From the NCBI GenBank assembly GCA_945898055.1, contig CAMDGV010000003.1:1-64000 (forward strand): a stretch of 64,000 nt of DNA. The letters run 5' to 3'. Positions within the stretch are counted from its first letter, which is position 1. Every line of letters begins with the position of its first letter. The position numbers and the translations under genes were made by a program. Under the pieces are notes generated by a model that was given only the letters and a program-made list of their open reading frames with translations, did not search any database and was not told where the DNA came from. The DNA comes from Akkermansia muciniphila (GTDB lineage Bacteria; Verrucomicrobiota; Verrucomicrobiia; Limisphaerales; UBA9464). Shown in pieces: positions 55,487 through 64,000 of the stretch.

Positions 55487-55811
55487 AAAAAGGTTTAGAG
55501 AAACGGAAAGCGGTCAGGGAAATCTGACGTTTTTTTAGATCGAATTACGATTTAAACCAAGCCTCTTTTTGGCTTCACTGAAACTGAGCCTTCCACCTCC
55601 ATTGGGCTGTCTTAGAAAGAAAAACGGCCCTGCATCGAACATCGACACGCGGGACTGAGGTCAGAGATTCCTCAAAGGATTCAGAGTAAACTAAATCGGA
55701 AAATCGAGATTCAGATGTCTAGAGGCAGACTGATTTTCTAAGTCGCAGCCGAGCAAATCGACTGAGATATTTTATCTGGAAAAACCTTATTTCTCTAACC
55801 TGCCTGAGAAA

Positions 55812-55896
55812 TGGTGCCCACGACAGGACTTGAACCTGTACGATGTTACTCACTAGAACCTGAATCTAGCGCGTCTGCCAATTCCGCCACGTGGGC
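55812..55896 (-). tRNA. tRNA-Leu(CAG)
   Basis: An 85-base tRNA on the minus strand. Acceptor arms GCCCACG (55890-55896 side) and CGTGGGC (55816-55822 side) pair fully, followed by discriminator A and an encoded CCA (55812-55814). The D-loop GCGGAATTGGCAGACGCG and anticodon stem-loop CTAGA-TTCAGGT-TCTAG give anticodon CAG, hence Leu. The T-arm ACAGG-TTCAAGT-CCTGT is standard. The long variable arm (about 13 bases) is present but weakly paired. The close E. coli match is tRNA-Leu(CAG). Confidence 0.93.
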
Positions 55897-55984
55897 CTAA
55901 CAGATTTACTTTGGCCCAAGCGACGCAAGGAACAAAGGTTTTTTTTAATTGATGAGATTTTGCCGGTTAAAATTAAAGGGGGAA

Positions 55985-56240
55985 ATTAATCCTCTCCAGC
56001 AACCACGGACGCAGGCCGTAACGGCGTTTGAAATCCGATCCCACCCGGCGGGCGCAAAGCTCCAGAACATGCGACGCAAGATTGGCCCATGGTTTGATCC
56101 CGCCCCTGGAAAGGCCAGCCCGCCGCGAACCAGACCCGCACGGCCATCAGGTTCCCGCGCTCCCACACCAACTGACAGAGCCGATCCCCGGCTTCGCATC
56201 CCGCCCCCAATCCATGATCTCGGCCCAGAGCCACTTTAGA
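55985..56240 (-). pseudogene. Relic of a DUF4338 (DruA-like) transposon-associated protein
   Basis: A minus-strand frame reads HGLGAGCEAGDRLCQLVWER, then NLMAVRVWFAAGWPFQGRDQTMGQ, which matches the N-terminal DUF4338 pattern (HYLG..G...G..L..LV...G...A...F..A.W.....RD..IGW). A second frame gives the next part, ASHVLELCARRVGSDFKRRYGLRPWLLE, matching 'LAS.VL....RRL..DW..RYG..P.LLETF'. A frameshift separates the two and the catalytic end (TFVD...GTCYRAANW) is missing. DUF4338 proteins occur in insertion sequences and, as DruA, in Druantia anti-phage systems. The relic is 90 bases from tRNA-Leu. Confidence 0.6.
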
Positions 56241-56536
56241 CCTGCTGCCATTGTTGCCATTGCGCGACCGAATGGGCTACTTGAACTGTCAACTTACCCA
56301 ATGGTTGGGCCCGGGTCCCGCTGCTCGAACCGTCAGGTGCACTCATCAGCCTAGGACAACATTTTCAGCGGTTCACGGTTAGCCGTTTCTTTTACCCCGT
56401 TTTCATCGGCCCCTTCCAATTACCCGCCAAACGCTCCGGGGCGTACGCTTACCTTTAGTTTGTAATTTTCCTTTATAAGAGGCTCCCTCGGAGCTTAAAC
56501 AGCATAACAATTTTCACCAGTGTTGCGGTCCTATCC

Positions 56537-57490
56537 ATGCTAATAATGAAATCCAACACTGCCGATTCTTCTCTGCTCGTCGGACGCCCCTGCCCTGTCT
56601 GCGGGCACTCCGAGGCGGCAGAACGATTCCGCAAGAAGTCCTTGCGCATCGTCCAGTGTGGTCGGTGCCCGATGATCTTCGCCAACCCAATCGAAAAAGG
56701 TTGGGCTGACGGCTCGTATTACGACCAATTATCTGGACCGTTTTTTCTCTCACAAAACAAACTGGATGGCGACTACGCAAAGCCCAGATTCGCGAGGGAA
56801 TTACGGCTTTTTCGCAAGTTTTGCCCACGCGGAACAGTCATCGATGTCGGCTGCTCTACAGGTGCATTCCTTTATCAGCTGAACGTATCCTTTCCCTCTG
56901 ATTACTCGGCCATCGGTCTCGATATCGCGGGTCCCGCCCTAGATCACGCTGAAAGCAAGGGCACGCGTGTCCTCCGGGAATCGTATCCAGAGGCAACATC
57001 CCTAGCTGACAACAGTGCCCAAGCGGTGACATTATGGGCAGTTATGGAACATCTCGACGACCCACGGCGTTTCCTCGCCAAGACCGCACGGGTGCTGGCT
57101 CAAGGAGGTTACTGCTTTATTCTTGTCCCGAATTTCCGATCCCTCGCCGTTCGACTTCTTGGTCCCAAATACCGCTATATTTTTCCGCAGCACGTGAACT
57201 ACTTCACGCGTGAAACCCTCCGACACTTCGTGTCTACAGAACCGTCGCTCCGAGTGGTGTACGAGACGTCAATGCACTTCAACCCGATCGTGATTGCGCA
57301 GGATTGGCGCCGAGGTGGAGAATTTGTCTCTGACCAAGAACGCGCGCAACTTCTTAAGCGAACGACATCCTACAAGCAGAGTCCAATTCTCGCGCCGGTA
57401 AAGCTAGCTTTAGCCGGCGTTGAAGCCGCGCTCAGTCTGCTTTATCTCGCCGACAACAGTGTGATTGTACTCCAGAAAACGTCGCGCTGA
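56537..57490 (+). CDS. SAM-dependent methyltransferase with N-terminal zinc ribbon
   Basis: A 317-residue cytoplasmic class I methyltransferase of the Methyltransf_23 type often found in O-antigen or capsule loci. Residues 18-50 carry a zinc ribbon-like CPVCGH...CGRC set. The SAM site follows as VIDVGCSTGAFLYQL (about 100-115), D-loop GLDIAGPALDHA and AVMEHLDDPRRFLA. The C-terminal part lacks a known partner domain. The ATG 56537 is in-frame with ATG 56546; the first is used. It may methylate a sugar nucleotide. Confidence 0.88.
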   Translation: MLIMKSNTADSSLLVGRPCPVCGHSEAAERFRKKSLRIVQCGRCPMIFANPIEKGWADGSYYDQLSGPFFLSQNKLDGDYAKPRFARELRLFRKFCPRGTVIDVGCSTGAFLYQLNVSFPSDYSAIGLDIAGPALDHAESKGTRVLRESYPEATSLADNSAQAVTLWAVMEHLDDPRRFLAKTARVLAQGGYCFILVPNFRSLAVRLLGPKYRYIFPQHVNYFTRETLRHFVSTEPSLRVVYETSMHFNPIVIAQDWRRGGEFVSDQERAQLLKRTTSYKQSPILAPVKLALAGVEAALSLLYLADNSVIVLQKTSR

Positions 57491-57957
57491 TATTTCATCA
57501 GCGGGCTACCGAGCTCCACTCTTGTCCGACTGTCACTGCAATTACCTATCACCACCGGGCAGAGTGAGTTGGGGTGCGCAGATATAGACGACGAAACCAT
57601 TCACTTCGGCACATGAAATAGTCGAGGGGGTGTTGTGGTATTTTTAGACCTGAATTTCGATGAGAAGCATCCTTTACACCTGGCAGGGTTACATTTACCT
57701 GCCTGCCTCGAGCGTCGACGAAGTTGGATTGTCTAGGAAGCCAACATCTGCGGGGAGTCTGGCTGCTTTAAAACTGGGGCGGGCGCCTCAAATCAGCTTT
57801 CAACTTCTGAGTTTGGTTTAAAATTGACTCGCCCGAGAGCCTTTGAGTTATTGAACCTCGGGTCTATTTGAAATAAAATTAGCGAATCAGATCCGCTTCA
57901 AAGTACAGAGTAAAGCAGACCTTAATTAGGAATTTTAACGAAGGTTGCCTTGGTATC
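57491..57957. other. Intergenic stretch without a supported gene
   Basis: 467 bases between two methyltransferase genes. No open frame shows a domain or a sensible start. The 3' end is AT-rich (around 57885-57945) and may hold the promoter of the FkbM-type gene. Confidence 0.4.
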
Positions 57958-58815
57958 GTGGGTGCTAAAACTTTAGAGAATTTTTACTGCCGACTTGGAC
58001 GCTCCAAATTTCTCAAGAAACAACTTGGTATCGGAGCATTGGTGAATCAGTACTCCCAAACTCTGCAAGGGAATCCTCAGCGTATTGCTCTGATGCCTGA
58101 GTACAGGATTCTAGTCGATATCCGTGAATTTTCGGGTATGTGCAGTTACTTCTTCGGCGAATTTATCTTGCCTTGGTTTATCCCAAAATTGATGGCTGAT
58201 TGCCGTTGTTTTTTCGATGTTGGCGCCAACATGGGGCAGTGGAGTTTGCTTGCGACCTCGTTGATGAAAGAGGGGAACACCTACGCCTTCGAACCCAATC
58301 CCATTTTCGCCAGAACCATCCGCGAATCGGCTTTTGAAAATCAATTTAAGTCAGTTCAGGTCATTGAAAACGCGGCCAGCGATACAACTGGCGACTGTGT
58401 CGATTTTTACCTCTCCACCGACTCACGGAACTCGGGTACTTCCTCGATGATCTACCACGGCTTCGACCTAGATCCGGCGCATAAGATCAGTGCACGCACC
58501 CTTCGATTGGACGACTTCGTCAAGACAACGGGAATCGCATCGATCGACCTCATGAAGATCGATGTAGAGCGAGCCGAAGGGCGAGTGATACGGGGGATGA
58601 CTCAGATCTTGTCCGCTCGGTCCATTCGTTTTCTGGTTATTGAACTGCCCGTTGATTCCCCGGTGCGGGCCGAACTAGAAAGCTACGGGTATTACTGTCT
58701 TGGAGCGATTAGCCCCGAGTCCGGAAAACTGCTCTCGCCAACGGATCTGAACCCAGACCTTTGCTTCGATTTCATCTTTGAATCGGTAAAAGGCGCACTA
58801 CAGCCCTACCTCTAA
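57958..58815 (+). CDS. FkbM-family methyltransferase
   Basis: A 285-residue cytoplasmic methyltransferase with the FkbM pattern: FFDVGANMGQWSLLA (SAM site, about residue 83), YAFEPNPIFARTI, VIENAASDTTGD, DLMKIDVERAEGRVIRGM and FLVIELP. Members methylate sugars or polyketides in surface-glycan and antibiotic loci. The start is GTG at 57958. The two adjacent methyltransferase genes share orientation but not a known pathway in this window; together with the WbpE-like gene they suggest glycan decoration. Confidence 0.9.
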   Translation: MGAKTLENFYCRLGRSKFLKKQLGIGALVNQYSQTLQGNPQRIALMPEYRILVDIREFSGMCSYFFGEFILPWFIPKLMADCRCFFDVGANMGQWSLLATSLMKEGNTYAFEPNPIFARTIRESAFENQFKSVQVIENAASDTTGDCVDFYLSTDSRNSGTSSMIYHGFDLDPAHKISARTLRLDDFVKTTGIASIDLMKIDVERAEGRVIRGMTQILSARSIRFLVIELPVDSPVRAELESYGYYCLGAISPESGKLLSPTDLNPDLCFDFIFESVKGALQPYL

Positions 58816-59326
58816 TCAACTTAGCTGCCTTTCTTCGACGAAATGCCTCGTCATCAAATAAGCCAGCTTCTACGCATCGAGTTAAGAGCGGCGTAGAATT
58901 AAGGTGCATTCTTAGTCTGAGCCGTGGCTTTGAAACGGTCCCGAGCGTCGGTGGCACATTCTAATTCTTTTTTGTTTCAACTCTGGCTCTAGCGGGGCAA
59001 TCAAAAATAACTTGGGTCGACACCACGGAGGTTCTTTAACCTCAATCTTCCCACAGCCTAAATTCACCTAATTGGATCCCATCAACCACTCCTGAAGCCC
59101 AATTATCGGAGGTAGGTGAAGTACTCAACGGGCAAGATTGGGTGATTATCTAAAAGTAGATTCTGCTTATTTTCGAAGGCAACGAGATCTAGGGAGGCGG
59201 CACGGGTGGATTAACCTGCGGTCAAGGGACTGGCTTTCAGTTCATGAGCTCGCTGTGGATTCTCTACGCGGCGGTGGCCAGCCCTCTTGATCCGGCGTCG
59301 GAAGCAACCCTCCAACTCGGTCCGCG

Positions 59327-59779
59327 CCGACGATGGATTAGTCATTCGAGGTGATATCTTCTGGGTAACGCCTTTTGATCTCCGCTTGGGTATCGATGAT
59401 CCGACTCAAGGCTGTCAAGAGGGCACCGACTGCGAGGCATAACTCCGAGCTGAACACTATTTTAACGATCTAGAACCTAATTTCATTAGTGCTGCAGGGG
59501 CAACTTCCGACCCCAACTCGGCGGCTGTCTCGCCGCTCAAGTCGCCGTCGTTAGGCCAGCCCCTCGTGGACGCTACGCCCTCCCCCTGAGTGCCTCTTTG
59601 AAATCTTGCTAACCGAGTCGCCCGAGATCCATCAGGTGCAAAGGGTCCAATGGCAGCGCCGCCCGGTAGAGTGGTACCTGGATCTCAGTTAACCCCTTCA
59701 CACCACTGATGAGAATGACCTGATTTTAGAGGGCGACTCTCCGCTGACCCAGTATCAACTATCAGCGGCACGGTGGCGT
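59327..59779 (+). pseudogene. Decayed gene of unknown family
   Basis: A coding-like trace with several stops. One frame reads ADDGLVIRGDIFWVTPFDLR, LGIDDPTQGCQEGTDCEA, then a TAA, then AEHYFNDLEPNFISAAGA. After a frameshift it continues as LLTESPEIHQVQRVQWQRRP, a TAA, then DENDLILEGDSPLTQYQL. Codon choice and the continuity of polar/hydrophobic pattern argue for former coding. I cannot name the family. Earlier traces (58990-59200) are weaker. No intact gene exists between 58816 and 59804. Confidence 0.4.
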
Positions 59780-59804
59780 AGCGCAGAACCAAGGTCAGTT
59801 GGGC

Positions 59805-60785
59805 TCAGCAAAGGCCGCAGGCTACTTTCGCTTTTTCTAGCGTTTCCTTGGCCACAACTCTCGCTCGACGTGCCCCGGCCTCCAAGACGTCCCGCACATA
59901 GCCTGGCTTGGCCGCTAATTCCGCCCGACGCTCTCGGAAGGCGCCAAAATGACTCCAATATTGCTCGAATAGTCCCTTCTTCAAATCTCCGTAACCCATA
60001 CCGCCTGCCCTCAAGCGATCCTCATAATCCGTCGCTACTTCGGTCGAGGCCAACAACCGGATCAACTGAATAGCAATGTTTTTCTCGGCATCTGGCTTCG
60101 GTTCGCTTGGAGACCGACTATCCATTTGAATCGACATCATTCGCTTCCTTAAAGATTTCTCCTCCCCGTGCAGTTCAATAATATTACCGTAACTTTTGCT
60201 CATTTTCTGACCATCTGTCCCCGGGACGAGAGCCACCGATTCCTGAATCCGTGCCTCTGGCACCACAAAGGTCTCTCCATAAATGTGATTAAACTTAATG
60301 GCAATATCTCGAGTTACCTCCAAATGTTGCTTCTGATCCTTGCCCACTGGCACAACATGGGTGCCATAGAGAAGAATATCGGCTGCCATCAAAACTGGGT
60401 AGGCGAACAATCCGTGATTCACCGCGCCGGCATCCCCATCAGCTAACTTCGCCACTTTATCCTTATAACTATGGCAACGATCCAATAAACCCATCGGGGT
60501 TATCGTACTTAAGATCCACGCCAACTCGGTGTGCTCCGGCGTATCCGATTGCTTCCAGAACACACATCGCTCTGGATTCAATCCCGCCGCCAACCAATCT
60601 AAGGCGACATCGAGCGTGTACTGCCGCCGTCGGACGGCATCAGTCAACGAGGTCATTGAATGGTAGTCGGCAATGAAATAAAAGGCCTCTTCCTCCTCCT
60701 GAAGTCGAATGGCTGGCAGCATCGCTCCAAAATAATTTCCAAGATGCAGTGCCCCGCTAGGCTGAATTCCCGTCAATACGCGCAT
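59805..60785 (-). CDS. trpS: Tryptophan--tRNA ligase
   Basis: The class I synthetase charges tRNA-Trp with tryptophan in the cytoplasm. It has 326 residues, the usual bacterial length. The N-terminal ATP-site motif is TGIQPSGALHLGN (HIGH-type HLGN), followed by FIADYHSMT and the C-terminal KMSKS loop as GQKMSKSYGN. Tail residues (EQYWSHFGAFRERRAELAA) are typical of the C-terminal helix. I chose ATG 60785 because it begins MRVLTGIQPSG; a longer frame to 60821 has no family counterpart. Confidence 0.96.
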   Translation of the reverse strand: MRVLTGIQPSGALHLGNYFGAMLPAIRLQEEEEAFYFIADYHSMTSLTDAVRRRQYTLDVALDWLAAGLNPERCVFWKQSDTPEHTELAWILSTITPMGLLDRCHSYKDKVAKLADGDAGAVNHGLFAYPVLMAADILLYGTHVVPVGKDQKQHLEVTRDIAIKFNHIYGETFVVPEARIQESVALVPGTDGQKMSKSYGNIIELHGEEKSLRKRMMSIQMDSRSPSEPKPDAEKNIAIQLIRLLASTEVATDYEDRLRAGGMGYGDLKKGLFEQYWSHFGAFRERRAELAAKPGYVRDVLEAGARRARVVAKETLEKAKVACGLC

Positions 60786-61036
60786 CGATGGAGAATGAGC
60801 GATAGACACGCCGATGATCAAGACAAGGCGCGGATTCTAGATCCCTTCCTCCACGGCTATTTCAAGATCCTGCCGGACCTCTTCTCGACGACTCTCGCTG
60901 AGATTCCTCACCAAGCGATTGACAGGCGGGTGCAAAGTGGTGGGATCCTCCGACGTCCACACTGCCAAGCAATCCAGTAAAGCCCCGTCGATCTGGGTTG
61001 AGATCCGGTAAGTAAGACCTAGCCGTAATTTGCTCT

Positions 61037-62068
61037 ATGACTCTTGATCTGACCCGCTCACCGTCCACGAACCCTCTAGAAATCTACCGCTTTCGCGATG
61101 GCCTATATGCCGTCGATCTAATCACGGCTGCCATTACCGCCTTTGATTTTTTCACACGACTCGCCTGCAAACCCAGCGACCTCGCCACCGTCTGCCGCGA
61201 TTTTGGTACCTACCCTCGCCCCACAGAAGTGATGCTAACACTCTTCACAGCCAACGGTTTTCTCTCTCTAAATGACGGAATTTATGCTGTCACCGAGCTA
61301 GCAAGTGAACATCTAGTCAGCACCTCGCCGGTCTTTCTTGGGCCCTATTACGCTTCACTGCAAAATCGGCCCGTTGTGCAGGACTTCATCGTTATTCTGC
61401 GAACTGATAAACCAGCAAACTGGGGCAGTTATAAAGAAGAGAAAACTTGGAGCGAAGCAATGTTAACTGAGGAATTTGCTACTACCTTCACCGCAGCAAT
61501 GGATTGCCGAGGGTTTGTCCTCGGACCCGCCATGGCCAAAAAAACGCCTATTGGTAGCCGCACAAACTTACTCGATATCGCTGGGGGATCCGGCATCTAC
61601 GCCTGCGCTCTGGTGGCTAACCACCCCAACCTCTCCGCTACTGTCTTTGAACGACCGCCGGTCGATGTCATTGCTGGCACGATGATTCGTAAACGCCACT
61701 TCGAGAACCGAGTTCGAGTGACGCCAGGTGATATGTTCAATGACCCGCTGCCCACAGGGTTTGACTGCCACCTCTTCTCCAACGTCCTTCATGATTGGGA
61801 TACCGATAAAGTCAACTACCTGATCAACGCCTCCGCTTCTGCTCTCCCGCCCGGCGGACTGATCATCATCCATGATGCACATCTGAACGAAACGAAAACG
61901 GGTCCCGCGCCGGTGGCCGCTTATTCGGCTTTGCTGATGAGTGTGACAGAAGGTCGCTGCTATGGGATAAACGAGATGCAAACCCTCCTGACCAAGGCTG
62001 GATTCGAGCAGTGCCACCATCAAGACACCGCCGTGGACCGGAGTATTATTACCGCTGTTAAGCTCTGA
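61037..62068 (+). CDS. O-methyltransferase family 2-type protein
   Basis: A 343-residue cytoplasmic protein. Residues about 1-100 resemble the winged-helix dimerisation domain of plant/polyketide O-methyltransferases. The methyltransferase core is LLDIAGGSGIYACAL (SAM-binding, about 180-194), FERPPVDVIA, VRVTPGDMFNDPLP, and SNVLHDWDTDKVNYLI, where HDW gives the catalytic His of the family. It therefore probably transfers a methyl to a hydroxyl of a small aromatic or polyketide compound. No biosynthetic cluster surrounds it. The ATG 61037 is the first in frame. Confidence 0.88.
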   Translation: MTLDLTRSPSTNPLEIYRFRDGLYAVDLITAAITAFDFFTRLACKPSDLATVCRDFGTYPRPTEVMLTLFTANGFLSLNDGIYAVTELASEHLVSTSPVFLGPYYASLQNRPVVQDFIVILRTDKPANWGSYKEEKTWSEAMLTEEFATTFTAAMDCRGFVLGPAMAKKTPIGSRTNLLDIAGGSGIYACALVANHPNLSATVFERPPVDVIAGTMIRKRHFENRVRVTPGDMFNDPLPTGFDCHLFSNVLHDWDTDKVNYLINASASALPPGGLIIIHDAHLNETKTGPAPVAAYSALLMSVTEGRCYGINEMQTLLTKAGFEQCHHQDTAVDRSIITAVKL

Positions 62069-62892
62069 ACTTTTGTTCCGGATTCCAGTGGCAAGTGCCA
62101 AGGGTCAGGGATGGCAACGGCTCCGTTCGAGCCAAGGCGATTTCTGAGATGATCTTGCCTGCTTGCGAGCGATCTTGCAGAGATGACCGACAGATTTTCG
62201 ACCGAGCCGCAGTAGCGCCTGTCCCTTAGCGATAGCTTTGCGGATGGCTCCATTGCGCGCTCCGCCTCAACTGAGGTATCTCGGAGATAACCTTGCGCAG
62301 ATCAGTCAAAAGGGCCCGTCGGGGCTGATGAAATTGGACGGGTAATCGTCAGCGTCGAAGGCGGCTCCAACTTAAGTGGGGGAGAATGCCTTGAACCGTC
62401 AAAACAAGGCTGTTGAAAATACGACCCGCGTCCTTCCGCAAGGCGAGCCGGACCCGAAGGCTCGCGAGGGTTAGGTTGCTGATGCTAAAACCGGCGAGAG
62501 AACTGAATCGACGGATGGCCGCGAGCTTACCCAAAAGCACAAACCGAGGTATTGAACAGACTGCGCAAGTTACCCACGACTAAACCCTTATTTACCCACA
62601 CTGATCGCAAATTCATCGGTCAGCTTGGCCTCGAGGTAGACTCGATAGTGATGCGGGCTATTTCGGCAAGGGTCGTGAAAGGAGGCTTCAGCAGAGGTCA
62701 AAAACTGGGTCAGATGATGATCACCTCGGATTCCACAGACCCGACATCACGCGTCAGACCTCCTGCGATGGCCCGCCGCAACAAGGTCAAACCTAGAGCG
62801 ATTGAGAATTAGGATGCGTCTATACGGAGAGCGAGTTAGTCTGGTGACTGTCCCCTGACTGCGGCTAGCAATTCCCCTCTCTTTCTTAATCT
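62069..62892. other. 824-base stretch without a supported gene
   Basis: No frame here has a recognisable protein. A minus-strand frame at 62349-62540 and a plus-strand frame at 62552-62812 have mixed composition and lack start context. Some short segments look coding-like, so decayed DNA is possible, but I could not attach it to a family. The last ~70 bases are the leader of the permease gene. Confidence 0.45.
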
Positions 62893-64000
62893 ATGAAAAC
62901 GATATCCAATAAACTTAACCTTTTTGATCTTTCTATGATTGTGGTTAGTTTAGTTATTGGAATGGGTATTTTTAGAACCCCGGCCTCTGTTGCGGCAACC
63001 ACGGGTAGCATCCATTTATTTTTCTTGGTCTGGATGATTGGCGGAATCATCGCTCTTTGTGGGGCACTTACTTTTGCGGAAATAGGTCTTCGGCTACCCG
63101 CAATGGGCGGCTACTATAAAATCTTCGCCACTTGTTATCACCCGGCAATCGGTTTTACTATAAACACATTAATATTAATCTCTAATGCGGCCTCACTGGC
63201 CGTTGTCTCTTTAATCGGAGCTGACTATGTCAGTGATTTGCTCTTCGATCGACCATCGGGAGCGATTTTTAATTCGAGTACATCTGCCCTTGCTGTTGCT
63301 ATATTTTATATTGTAAATTTATTTGGTTTAAAAACAAGCAGTCGAATGCAAAATGTACTGACCGTAGTTAAAAGCGGGCTAGTGATAATTCTAATCTTAA
63401 GTGTCTTCAAGGGGGTTCTAATAATGCCTCATGGCTATGAGAATAATGCTCCGCTTTTTACACTCTCTGAAAAGTCAGCTCTTTCACTTTTTCTAATATC
63501 ATTAATTCCAGTCTGTTTTTCATATGGAGGTTATCAACAAAGTATTAATTTTGGATCAGAAGTAAAAAATCCTCAAATAATCCCGAAGGGAATTTTTATT
63601 GGTATGACTATTGTTGTAGCTCTATATTTATTAATTAATTACGCCTATACCCGAGTCATCGGATACGAGACGATGAAAAATGCCAGCGCTATTGGATCGC
63701 TTTTATGTGAGGCTTGGTTTGGTAAATTTGGAGGGAAAGTATTTGACGGCTTAATGTTCTTAAGTGTGCTTGCCTATGTTAATATAATACTAATGAGCAA
63801 TCCACGAGTTATGTGTGCCATGAGCGAAGATAAAGTTTTCCCAAAAGCATTCTCTTATCGCAGTCCGAAAAACCAATCGTTAGTTGTCGGGCTCACAATT
63901 TTCTCATTGGTTACAATTCTAATTACGTTCTTCGGTAAGGGCGTTGATAATATTCTAACGTTTACCATGTTTCTTGATAGTATTGGAATGAGCACAGCCG
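62893..64000 (+). CDS. APC-family amino-acid permease, cut by the window end
   Basis: An open frame starts at ATG 62893 and runs to the end of the window (369 complete codons). It encodes a multi-pass inner-membrane protein of the APC superfamily: MIVVSLVIGMGIFRTPASVA (helix 1 with the unwound GMGIF motif), MIGGIIALCGALTFAEIG, MGGYYKIFATCYHPAIGF and VCFSYGGYQQSINFGSEVKNP. The gene transports an amino acid or a related amine, identity unknown. Codons are markedly richer in A and T (for example ttaatattaatctctaat) than those of the preceding genes, so it may be a recent acquisition, possibly from Bacteroidetes. Confidence 0.85.
   Translation, partial: MKTISNKLNLFDLSMIVVSLVIGMGIFRTPASVAATTGSIHLFFLVWMIGGIIALCGALTFAEIGLRLPAMGGYYKIFATCYHPAIGFTINTLILISNAASLAVVSLIGADYVSDLLFDRPSGAIFNSSTSALAVAIFYIVNLFGLKTSSRMQNVLTVVKSGLVIILILSVFKGVLIMPHGYENNAPLFTLSEKSALSLFLISLIPVCFSYGGYQQSINFGSEVKNPQIIPKGIFIGMTIVVALYLLINYAYTRVIGYETMKNASAIGSLLCEAWFGKFGGKVFDGLMFLSVLAYVNIILMSNPRVMCAMSEDKVFPKAFSYRSPKNQSLVVGLTIFSLVTILITFFGKGVDNILTFTMFLDSIGMSTA

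Noticed and set aside
55513-55536. GTCAG/CTGAC hairpin followed by a T-run on the plus strand
   Set aside because: It resembles a weak terminator, but no plus-strand gene ends before it within range; the stem has only 5 bp.
62349-62540. Minus-strand 63-codon frame resembling a transposase tail
   Set aside because: Leu/Arg-rich with no diagnostic residues; the likeness was too weak to keep.
1-64000. CRISPR array or complete insertion sequence
   Set aside because: No regularly spaced direct repeats with unique spacers and no intact transposase with terminal repeats were seen.

Overview
The window comes from a Gram-negative bacterium, most probably a free-living member of the Verrucomicrobiota (PVC group). 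The markers are a PEP-CTERM protein, two 'DUF1559-like' pseudopilins of the type expanded in Planctomycetes/Verrucomicrobia, a sulfatase, a PA14/multi-haem cytochrome, relics of DUF1080, DUF4338 and REP-associated transposase genes, LamG and Ig-type surface proteins, and weak or absent Shine-Dalgarno sites. This placement rests on gene content alone; no rRNA gene is present.

Layout. 0-9.2 kb: a broken Rpn-type gene, aroB, an S9 peptidase, an HTH-metallo-beta-lactamase fusion overlapping a small secreted protein, a five-haem cytochrome, a thioredoxin-like protein, a graveyard of transposase fragments, and a PEP-CTERM protein. 9.2-18.1 kb: a single-haem secreted protein, a small secreted protein, a WbpE-like sugar aminotransferase, a Tat-exported beta-propeller protein, and a sulfatase fused to an SGNH hydrolase. 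18.1-28 kb: mostly core functions (ABC-F ATPase, ROK kinase, pgk, a DUF885 metallopeptidase) and a two-gene O-acyltransferase pair (MBOAT + SGNH-like). 28-39.4 kb: the most interesting block, namely an AraC regulator, a small lipoprotein, ExbB, ExbD, a TonB-dependent receptor whose N-terminus is a TonB-type membrane anchor and Pro/Lys-rich spacer, and an 1838-residue secreted repeat protein. 39.6-45.2 kb: a divergent aldehyde dehydrogenase, a putative Na+/H+ antiporter, ispH, and a winged-helix regulator overlapping a membrane protein. 45.2-64 kb: secreted and surface proteins, two pseudopilins, an esterase, tRNA-Leu, methyltransferases, trpS and an AT-rich amino-acid permease cut by the window end, interspersed with decayed genes.

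How the genes may work together. The 28-39 kb block looks like a self-contained outer-membrane uptake or sensing system. ExbB and ExbD would use the proton gradient to drive a receptor that carries its own TonB-like inner-membrane anchor in the same chain, and the giant secreted protein would be its surface partner. Three upstream regions in this block share a TCGTCAY-N4-YTGT motif resembling a Pho-box-like direct repeat. The MBOAT/SGNH pair, the WbpE-like aminotransferase and the FkbM/SAM methyltransferases fit decoration of a cell-surface polysaccharide. The sulfatase, esterase, S9 peptidase and LamG proteins fit degradation of external polymers.

Decay. At least seven gene relics are recognisable (0-0.35, 7.8-8.4, 17.4, 45.4-46.1, 49.6, 56.0 and 59.3-59.8 kb). 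Genes are being lost in the accessory regions while core genes stay intact.
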